Below the pieces are notes generated by a model. The model was not told the DNA's origin, made no database searches, and was given only the letters and a program-made list of their open reading frames with translations. From positions 1 through 64,000 of the forward strand of contig CAJOEP010000020.1 of the NCBI GenBank assembly GCA_905233445.1: a DNA stretch of 64,000 nt. Reading direction: 5' to 3'. The DNA comes from an uncultured Bacteroidales bacterium. GTDB lineage: Bacteria; Bacteroidota; Bacteroidia; Bacteroidales; F082. Positions within the stretch are counted from its first letter, which is position 1, and every line of letters starts with the position of its first letter. A program made the translations under genes and the position numbers. Below, piece by piece: positions 58,138 through 64,000 of the stretch.

Positions 58138-60234
58138 TTATTCATCTTCAAGTGTAGTAAATACTTGATTTTCACCATACCCACCTTGGATGTATCCAAA
58201 ACCAAATGCTCTGACATAATAAGTAGTGTTAGGAGTTAATCCTGTCATTGTAAGAGAAAAAGAGCCATTACTAGGATAATAATTCTCTATTGTATAGTCT
58301 ATGTCCCTTTCTGGATCGGGATGTGTACTCCAACATATACCGCTCGCCATTACTTCTCCAAATGTGCTAATTGTTCCACCGCATACTGCACTTGTAGAAC
58401 CAATATCAGTTACCGGATGAGTTGTTATGGTTGCATGTGGTGCATTTGGTGAAGTTTTTTCAATAACTTCACCATAACCAACTCCAACTGAATTAACAGC
58501 AAAAGCTCTAAAATAATATGTCGTATTATAACCAAAATCTCCATAGGTTAGTTCAAATACATAGCCAACTCCAGTTGGTCCGTTCCAATAAATCCAATCA
58601 TGATAATAATAAGTGCCTCCATTATATGTGGGATTAGGAGAAGTGCTTATTAAAATTCCAACTTTATCGTAATCTATATAAGCTCCTCCACCATCTATAA
58701 TCTTCCCAGAAGCAGTTATTTCAATTCCAGAACCATAATCATAAAAAGATACACCAAGAGTTTTCACTGTGGGAATTTGAGGAGGTAAAGTTGTAAAACT
58801 AATTACATTACCATAATTTATAATTGTATCTAAAACTGCGTATGCCCTAACATAATATGTTGTACTAGCGTATAATCCTTGAATTAGTTTTGTAAAAGAA
58901 CCTGGCCCTGTGCCTTCTGAATAATGAGTATCACTAATGGTGGGATTGTTTGATGTGTTTATGCAAATACCGCGCTCGGTATAATTATCCCCGACATCAG
59001 GGATCACACCACCTACTGTTGCAGATGTTGCTGTAATATTAGTAACTTCAGAAGTGATAATTTCAGCTAAAGTTTTGAATTCAACCACCTCACTATATCC
59101 TTTCCCAATATCATTTTTTGCATAAGCACAAAAATAATACATAGTACTTGGTTGAAGATTTTCAATTGTAGCACAAAACTCGTCCTCACATTCTGTTAAT
59201 ATGATTTGTGTTCCATTTACAAGAGGATCAGACGACGTGCTATAATAAAAACCAGTTTCGGTAACAGAAGAACCACCATCATTAACAATAAGTCCATTAA
59301 GCAATGCGGATGATTTTGTTATTGAATCTATTCTACCTTTTACTCCAGAAATACAAGCTTGTCCTTCCATATTTGAAAGCACTAATCTGAAACCAATTCT
59401 TGGCGAACCAAAACGATTCCAACCTGAACGTGATGATACCTTACAATCAGAGCCATAATCGTTACTGTTTTCAGAAGAGAAACAGCCACCTCGTAAAACG
59501 GTATATTCTCCTTGTGATGGTCCAATTGGATTTATTTGTGCTGCTCCAACATACCCTGCTCCATAATAATCATTGCAGCATTCCATAACGTTTCCACTCA
59601 TGTCATATAGAAAAAGTTCGTTGGGTTCTTTGCTTCCGACTCTGTGTGTGTTCTCTTCGCTGTTTCCTTTATACCACCCAACTGTATTCAATTGGTTGGA
59701 ACCACTAAATTGAAAGCCTCTGCTTCCGTTACCACCCTTTGCAGCATATTCCCATTGAGCTTCTGTAGGCAGGCGAAACTGCATCCCATGTGTTTCATCG
59801 TTCAACTTGTTGTTAATTGTAAACATAAAATCTTGAATAGCATTCCAACCAACACTTTCTACAGGAAGCAAATCTCCTTGATTTTGGCTTGGATTAGTTC
59901 CCATTACCGCTTTCCAAAGTTCTTGTGTTACCTCATATTTCCCTATATAATAATTACTCAACATAACTTGATGAACAGGGACTTCATTATCTTGAGATGT
60001 GGTATTATAATTTTGTCCATCTGGGTCATTTTTTTGAGAACCCATCCAAAACGTGCCACCTTGAACTTTAATCATATCAAACGAAACATTTCCAACATTG
60101 AATGTCAAAACATCGGGCGCTTCGTATCCAGAATTATTGCCACCACCACCATTGTCTGAAACATTATCCTTTTTACATCCAATGACAATTGTTATCAACA
60201 ACACAAGCATAAACATCATGTATAATTTCCTCAT
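58138..60234 (-). CDS. Lipoprotein with formylglycine-generating-enzyme-like domain and fibronectin-like repeats
   Basis: 698 residues from ATG 60234. Lipoprotein signal (FMLVLLITIVIGC, Cys about 20), then a SUMF1/FGE-sulfatase domain (about 45-290): GGTFWMGSQKNDPD, EVTQELWKAVMG, MQFRLPTEAQWEYAAKGG, LRGGCFSS, RIGFRLVLSN. After it four FN3-like repeats of about 90-100 residues, each ending TTYYVRAYA/FxFTTL-like. Probably an outer-membrane or surface lipoprotein. Catalytic activity is uncertain because many such Bacteroidota proteins only use the fold for binding. Confidence 0.82.
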   Translation of the reverse strand: MRKLYMMFMLVLLITIVIGCKKDNVSDNGGGGNNSGYEAPDVLTFNVGNVSFDMIKVQGGTFWMGSQKNDPDGQNYNTTSQDNEVPVHQVMLSNYYIGKYEVTQELWKAVMGTNPSQNQGDLLPVESVGWNAIQDFMFTINNKLNDETHGMQFRLPTEAQWEYAAKGGNGSRGFQFSGSNQLNTVGWYKGNSEENTHRVGSKEPNELFLYDMSGNVMECCNDYYGAGYVGAAQINPIGPSQGEYTVLRGGCFSSENSNDYGSDCKVSSRSGWNRFGSPRIGFRLVLSNMEGQACISGVKGRIDSITKSSALLNGLIVNDGGSSVTETGFYYSTSSDPLVNGTQIILTECEDEFCATIENLQPSTMYYFCAYAKNDIGKGYSEVVEFKTLAEIITSEVTNITATSATVGGVIPDVGDNYTERGICINTSNNPTISDTHYSEGTGPGSFTKLIQGLYASTTYYVRAYAVLDTIINYGNVISFTTLPPQIPTVKTLGVSFYDYGSGIEITASGKIIDGGGAYIDYDKVGILISTSPNPTYNGGTYYYHDWIYWNGPTGVGYVFELTYGDFGYNTTYYFRAFAVNSVGVGYGEVIEKTSPNAPHATITTHPVTDIGSTSAVCGGTISTFGEVMASGICWSTHPDPERDIDYTIENYYPSNGSFSLTMTGLTPNTTYYVRAFGFGYIQGGYGENQVFTTLEDE

Positions 60235-60330
60235 ACATATTAATTTGGCCTCCAATCCCTAAAAGCACTGGAGCCTCCTTTTGCCCCTTTTTTATAATAA
60301 CACAAAAAGCGTGGAACTGTATGCCACACT

Positions 60331-60449
60331 GTAGATGAAGGTCGTAGGAAAACCTGAAAACACAAATATGGGAACAGCCCACGCATAACGCGTGAAACCA
60401 TTATGAAATCTTGTGTTTTCAAATGAAAATTTCCTACGTTTTCATCTAC
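60331..60449. repeat. Long imperfect inverted repeat upstream of the lipoprotein gene
   Basis: The arm at 60331-60365 (starting GTAGATGAAGG, ending GAAAACACAA) is the near reverse complement of 60411-60449 (starting TTGTGTTTTC, ending TTTTCATCTAC). It is transcribed as the leader of the lipoprotein on the minus strand. The 420-base gap 60235-60657 otherwise shows only the AbiEi promoter; minus-strand open frames across the hairpin look spurious. Confidence 0.65.
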
Positions 60450-60627
60450 AAGATAAGCATAACGCTTCAATAATAAACTTCGATTGGCGAGCCAATCAGT
60501 TGCAAAGATATTAAAAATTATTGTTTCAAGTCAAGAAAAAGAAGAAAAACTTCCTTGTCTTTACCTAAAACAGTAAAAAAATGTATAGTAAATTGAAATA
60601 ATTTCAATTAGGTGTTCAAAATTTTAC

Positions 60628-60635
60628 TATTTTTG
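60628..60635 (+). promoter_or_regulatory. -7 element before the AbiEi remnant
   Basis: TATTTTTG, 22 bases before ATG 60658. Confidence 0.5.
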
Positions 60636-60657
60636 CAGAGTAAAAATGTAAAATGCT

Positions 60658-61153
60658 ATGAATAACATCTGGAAGCAATTCGGTAATACGCCAATGGATT
60701 ATTCCATGGTGGCATCGCTTTTCCCCAATCACAAGTGCAAGCACAACAAGGTGAGCGCACTTGAGAAGAAGGGCGATATCATCAGGCTTAAGCAAGGATT
60801 GTATGTGCCAAATCCTGATTTGTCGGTCATATATTTCTCTTCAATCGGCATTGAGATTTTACGGATTGATTCCGGAGCAGGTGTTTACAATATGCTCGAT
60901 GACGATGAGGCGCAGCCAATTGTTTCACAATTCTTTGGCATGGTTTGAATATGTTCATATTGATAGGGATGTATTTCCAATTGGTGTTAGGATAGAAACG
61001 TCGGATGACGGTACGTCTTTTCTTATTGCGACGCCAGAAAAGGCTTTATGTGATTTGATTTCGAATATTCCGTACCTGAATCTTCGTTATGAAAAGGAAA
61101 TTTTGACATGGCTTGAGGAAGATATTCGTTTCGATATGGAAAGAAGAATATGA
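60658..61153 (+). pseudogene. AbiEi-like antitoxin, broken
   Basis: Frame A (60658-60948) gives MDYSMVASLFPNHKCKHNKV and KKGDIIRLKQGLYVPNPDLS, the N-terminal winged helix of AbiEi-type antitoxins. The homology then moves to the next frame (YISLQSALRFYGLIPEQVFT, later FEYVHIDRDVFPIGV and TPEKALCDLI), ending MERRI at 61153. An internal deletion and at least one frameshift have destroyed the gene. AbiEi normally pairs with the nucleotidyltransferase toxin AbiEii. Confidence 0.75.
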
Positions 61154-61181
61154 TTAATCAAATTATTAAAATTATTGAGGG

Positions 61182-61322
61182 ATGAGTACGGTTTTTGATC
61201 AGATGTTGGAGCGTTATGGGAATTTGCCTAATGAGAAGTTATGGAATGCCAAAGAAGAACTCAACATCTGGTCTAACGATTATTTCCTCCAATTGGCTGA
61301 TATGATAAAATTTGTACCATAG
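61182..61322 (+). pseudogene. Remnant of an AbiEii-like toxin gene
   Basis: 46 codons. MSTVFDQMLERYGNLPNEKL resembles the start of AbiEii-type nucleotidyltransferases; the catalytic part is absent and the frame ends early (ADMIKFVP). With the preceding remnant it marks a decayed AbiE toxin-antitoxin locus. Confidence 0.5.
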
Positions 61323-61350
61323 CGTGTTGAAGACACGCTATTTTATTTAC
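61320..61350 (+). terminator. Terminator after the AbiE remnants
   Basis: TAGCGTGT-tgaag-ACACGCTA followed by TTTTATTT. Confidence 0.75.
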
Positions 61351-61392
61351 CCCTGACAAGCACAGCGCAGTCTGGGGTTTAAAAACAAAACT

Positions 61393-62109
61393 ATGAATAC
61401 ACTATACAACAAAATACTCTCAAAACAAGATCCGGATTTAGTCCCAGGCCTCGCCCGTTTTTTCAAAACCGGCCCCGGACAATACGGCGAAGGCGACAAA
61501 TTCCTTGGAATCAAGGTGCCGACGGTGCGAGAAGTGGTGAAAGACCAATGGCAGAATGCCTCTTTTAAGGACTTGGAGGAATGCATGATTTCAAAATATC
61601 ATGAGATGCGGCTGGCGGCACTGCTTACTCTGGTGCAGGTTTTCAAGCATGCCAAGAAGGATGAGCGGCTGCAAAAACAAAGCATCGACTTCTATCTCGC
61701 TCATACTCAATATATTAACAATTGGGATTTGGTCGATCTGTCGTGCTACGAGCTGCTTGGCAACTGGCTTCTAAATCGCGACAGAAAACTTCTGTACGAC
61801 CTTGCCGATAACGGCAAAACCATCTGGGAACAGCGCATCGGGATGGTGAGCACCATGCAATTTATTCGTCACAACCAACTTGACGACACTTTCAATATCG
61901 CTGAAATCTTTTTGGCAAAGCCGCAACCGCTTCACGACCTGCTGCAAAAAGCCGTGGGCTGGCTGCTTCGTGAAGCAGGAAAACGTGATGAACAACGATT
62001 AAAAGATTGGTTGTCAACACGTTACAAAACTATACCTCGCACCATGTTGAGATACGCCATCGAAAAGTTTCCAGAAACGGAAAGAAAACTTTATTTGATA
62101 AAAGAATAA
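61393..62109 (+). CDS. DNA alkylation repair protein (AlkD-like)
   Basis: 238 residues of HEAT-like helical repeats: YGEGDKFLGIKVPTVREVVK, MRLAALLTLVQVF, INNWDLVDLSCYELLGNWL and LQKAVGWLLREAGKRDEQRL. NNWDLVD and the final VGWxLRE are diagnostic of AlkD-type DNA glycosylases that remove N3/N7-alkylated bases. Monocistronic, tail to tail with nadD. Confidence 0.88.
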   Translation: MNTLYNKILSKQDPDLVPGLARFFKTGPGQYGEGDKFLGIKVPTVREVVKDQWQNASFKDLEECMISKYHEMRLAALLTLVQVFKHAKKDERLQKQSIDFYLAHTQYINNWDLVDLSCYELLGNWLLNRDRKLLYDLADNGKTIWEQRIGMVSTMQFIRHNQLDDTFNIAEIFLAKPQPLHDLLQKAVGWLLREAGKRDEQRLKDWLSTRYKTIPRTMLRYAIEKFPETERKLYLIKE

Positions 62110-62148
62110 AAAAGAGAAATTTCCTCTAAACCGCGTAGCGGTTGCATA

Positions 62149-62733
62149 TCACTTTTTCTCGTAGAAGTGCATATCCACTATATACTGCGCCACCTCTTTC
62201 GGCATGAAATAGCGCACATCCTTGCCCTCGGCGATGGCGTTTCTGATGAACGTCGACGATACCTCAATTTCAGGCGCTTCAACAATCTTTACTGAAGGAT
62301 GATTTGCTAACTCATTGCTGCTGTAGCCTTTGCGCGGATAAACCAACAAATGATAATACTTCAAAATCATCTCGTAGTTCTTCCATTTCGGGAAAGTCTC
62401 GAGGCTGTCCATTCCGCAAATCAGGTAAAAATCGGTGTTCGGATGACGTTCCTGCAATCTCGTCAAGGTGTCGATGGTATATGACGGCTGCGGCATGTAA
62501 AACTCGATGTCGCAAACCTGAAAACGCTCATCGCCTTTCACCGCCATCTCCACCATGTACATGCGATGTCTGTCCGCCAGCAGCGACTTTTTGTCCTTGA
62601 ACGGGTTCTGCGGCGACACCACAAACCAAATCTCATCCATGTCACCATACTCCGCGAGGTAATTCGCAAGCATCAGGTGGCCGTTGTGGATTGGGTTGAA
62701 TGACCCGAAAAACAGACCAATCTTAGTTTTCAT
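62149..62733 (-). CDS. nadD: Nicotinate-nucleotide adenylyltransferase
   Basis: 194 residues. GLFFGSFNPIHNGHLMLANY carries the nucleotidyltransferase (H-x-G-H) motif, later WFVVSPQNPFKDK and VSSTFIRNAIAEGKDVRYFM with the S-S/T-x-x-I-R motif of NadD. Makes deamido-NAD from nicotinate mononucleotide. Separated from the YicC-type gene by a simple repeat hairpin. Confidence 0.92.
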   Translation of the reverse strand: MKTKIGLFFGSFNPIHNGHLMLANYLAEYGDMDEIWFVVSPQNPFKDKKSLLADRHRMYMVEMAVKGDERFQVCDIEFYMPQPSYTIDTLTRLQERHPNTDFYLICGMDSLETFPKWKNYEMILKYYHLLVYPRKGYSSNELANHPSVKIVEAPEIEVSSTFIRNAIAEGKDVRYFMPKEVAQYIVDMHFYEKK

Positions 62734-62823
62734 CAGTTACCAGTTAGCAGTTACCAGTTACCAGTTAGCAGTTACCAGTTAGCAGTTATAATTAACTGGT
62801 AACTGTCAACTGCAAACTGCCAA
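62734..62823. repeat. Simple-word inverted repeat (CAGTTACCAGTTAGCAGTTA...), second copy
   Basis: Alternating TTACCAGT and TTAGCAGT units followed by the complements AACTGGTAACTG and AACTGCCAAC. Same family as 52560-52640; folds into a long hairpin between two minus-strand genes. Confidence 0.75.
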
Positions 62824-62824
62824 C

Positions 62825-63694
62825 TTATAATATATTAAAAAGTTGTTCCTTAATCTTCTCAAGCTCGTCTTTCATCTTTACGACAAGTCGTTGAATATCA
62901 GCGTCGTTGGCCTTCGAGCCGAGGGTGTTGATCTCACGTCCCATCTCCTGTGCGATGAATCCCAGTTTCTTGCCGGCGCCTTCCTCGTCGATGCTCTCTT
63001 TAAAATAGTCGCAATGCTTGCGCAGACGCACCTTTTCCTCAGTGATGTCAAGCTTTTCGAGATAGTAAATGAGTTCCTGCTCGAAGCGGTTATCGTCGAA
63101 ATCGCCATTGGCGAGTTCCTGCAAATTTTTCAATAGACGGCCTTTTATCACCTCGTGACGGTTTTTTTCGAAAGGTTCCACCTCGCCGAGATATCCGAGA
63201 ATCAGTTCAACACGTTTCAGCACATCTTTTTTCAGGATTTCACCTTCCTGAGCTCTGAAATCGTCAGTGATTTCAATAGCTTTCACCAATGTCTCCTTGA
63301 TTTTTTCGAGGAATTCATCGTCGTAATCCTGCTCCGGCGACACGAAAACGCCTGGCATCTTGAACACTATCGCAGCGATGTCTTTCGACTCCGGAATGTT
63401 ATATTCCTTTGAAATATTGTTGATTTGCTCAAGATACGACGCCACAATTTCCTTCTCGATATGTGTGTTTTGCGCCACGTCGGTGTTGGTAATCGTCACC
63501 ATCACGTCGACTTTACCGCGTTGGAGGCGTGTCGAAATCTCGTTACGATAATCTAATTCGTAGGCTTTTAAATCTTGCGGAAGTTTTACCGAAAGGTCTA
63601 ACTGCTTGCTGTTCAATGTCTTAATCTCGACAGAGATGTTGTTTGTCTTAAAAATCTGCTCGGCTTTGCCGTAGCCTGTCATCGAACGAATCAT
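62825..63694 (-). CDS. YicC/YloC family endoribonuclease
   Basis: 289 residues from ATG 63694. MIRSMTGYGKAE is the invariant family N-terminus; NSKQLDLSVKLP, QRGKVDVMVTI and the C-terminal KKLGFIAQEMGREINTLGSK with NDADIQRLVVKMKDELEKI complete the signature. Members are endoribonucleases acting in RNA turnover. Confidence 0.9.
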   Translation of the reverse strand: MIRSMTGYGKAEQIFKTNNISVEIKTLNSKQLDLSVKLPQDLKAYELDYRNEISTRLQRGKVDVMVTITNTDVAQNTHIEKEIVASYLEQINNISKEYNIPESKDIAAIVFKMPGVFVSPEQDYDDEFLEKIKETLVKAIEITDDFRAQEGEILKKDVLKRVELILGYLGEVEPFEKNRHEVIKGRLLKNLQELANGDFDDNRFEQELIYYLEKLDITEEKVRLRKHCDYFKESIDEEGAGKKLGFIAQEMGREINTLGSKANDADIQRLVVKMKDELEKIKEQLFNIL

Positions 63695-63710
63695 CTTCAG
63701 AAATTTTTTT

Positions 63711-63719
63711 GCAAAGATA
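63711..63719 (-). promoter_or_regulatory. -7 element of the YicC-type gene
   Basis: TATCTTTGC on the minus strand, 16 bases before the ATG at 63694. Confidence 0.55.
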
Positions 63720-63756
63720 ATAAAAAGTATTATTGTCAATGCATTTTTTGGAGTTT

Positions 63757-63838
63757 TAAAGCCATTAGCTATTAGCCATTAGCCAATAGTTTGTGTAGTC
63801 CAAAGCTAATGGCTAGTGGCTGTCGGCTAATAGCTAAA
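63757..63838. repeat. Simple-word inverted repeat (AGCCATTAGC / GCTAATGGCT)
   Basis: Variants of TTAGCCAT/TTAGCTAT are followed by CTAATGGCTAGTGGCT and GGCTAATAGCT in reverse complement. Same design as the repeats at 52560 and 62734 but a different word. Confidence 0.7.
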
Positions 63839-63879
63839 ATAATTTTTCAGAAAAATGTAATATTATCAATTAATTTCTT

Positions 63880-63887
63880 TAACTTTG
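63880..63887 (+). promoter_or_regulatory. -7 promoter element of the last gene
   Basis: TAACTTTG, 58 bases before ATG 63946. Confidence 0.45.
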
Positions 63888-63945
63888 TGGATTGTTTAGA
63901 AAATAAGTCAATTCAAAAAATATTAACACAAAAAATTAGGATTTT

Positions 63946-64000
63946 ATGTCACAGAAAATGACTTCACAAGATTACATGGAAATGGAAGCTCGTTACGGCG
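63946..64000 (+). CDS. rocD: Probable ornithine aminotransferase, 5' end (partial)
   Basis: Only 18 codons are in the window: SQKMTSQDYMEMEARYG. A start of the form S-x-D-Y-x-x-x-E-x-x-Y-G is typical of ornithine-oxo-acid aminotransferases (followed in them by AHNYHPLP), but the rest lies outside. Confidence 0.55.
   Translation, partial: MSQKMTSQDYMEMEARYG

Noticed and set aside
60240-60470. Minus-strand frames of 69-76 codons before the lipoprotein
   Set aside because: They run through the inverted repeat 60331-60449 and have no coding features; treated as leader sequence.

Overview
The window is a 64 kb piece of a Bacteroidales (Bacteroidota) chromosome carrying a complete Mu-like transposable prophage. 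The host assignment rests on repeated Bacteroidota-type promoters (TTG / TAnnTTTG, usually TATCTTTGC or TATTTTTGC), surface proteins with a type IX secretion C-terminal sorting domain, and gene families and intergenic repeats typical of that phylum. No species can be named from the sequence alone.

Left host flank (1-5977): the 3' end of a 5S rRNA and its terminator, then a giant secreted beta-helix surface protein (paralog 1, interrupted by one in-frame TAG), a small secreted companion protein, and the 3' half of a GNAT acetyltransferase gene.

Prophage (about 5978-43250, 37.3 kb): bounded by a direct repeat ACCTGT and inserted inside the GNAT gene, whose 5' half and small antitoxin-like partner lie at 43257-43677. 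The left end holds a repressor and an ORF6C protein facing left, then an operator/promoter and a rightward early operon: small HTH protein, DDE transposase (MuA type), AAA+ target-capture ATPase (MuB type), a RecA-fold ATPase, a GemA-like protein, a DUF3164 protein and many small proteins. The late genes form two divergent operons from a shared control region near 24.25-24.35 kb. Leftward: terminase small and large subunits, gp36-like, portal (gp29/DUF935), a MuF head protein with a toxin-like C-terminus, tape measure, virion morphogenesis. Rightward: protease/scaffold, capsid, contractile sheath, tube, tail chaperones with a -1 frameshift site, baseplate, lysis/spanin candidates and tail fibres. 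After the fibres come a tyrosine recombinase with its own promoter, an adenine methyltransferase and a thymidylate-synthase-fold protein whose specificity residue is Asp, as in dCMP hydroxymethylases; this resembles the DNA-modification module at the right end of Mu.

Right host flank (43257-64000): paralog 2 of the surface protein (two frameshifts), a second small companion, paralog 3 (intact, 1401 aa), then housekeeping genes: a PurF-like protein without the usual N-terminal Cys, SAM hydrolase family, PhoH, PurC, a NYN-domain protein, an FGE-sulfatase/FN3 lipoprotein, remnants of an AbiE system, AlkD-type DNA glycosylase, NadD, a YicC-type endoribonuclease and the start of a probable ornithine aminotransferase. 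Before phage insertion the order was therefore paralog 1 - companion - GNAT/antitoxin - paralog 2 - companion - paralog 3.
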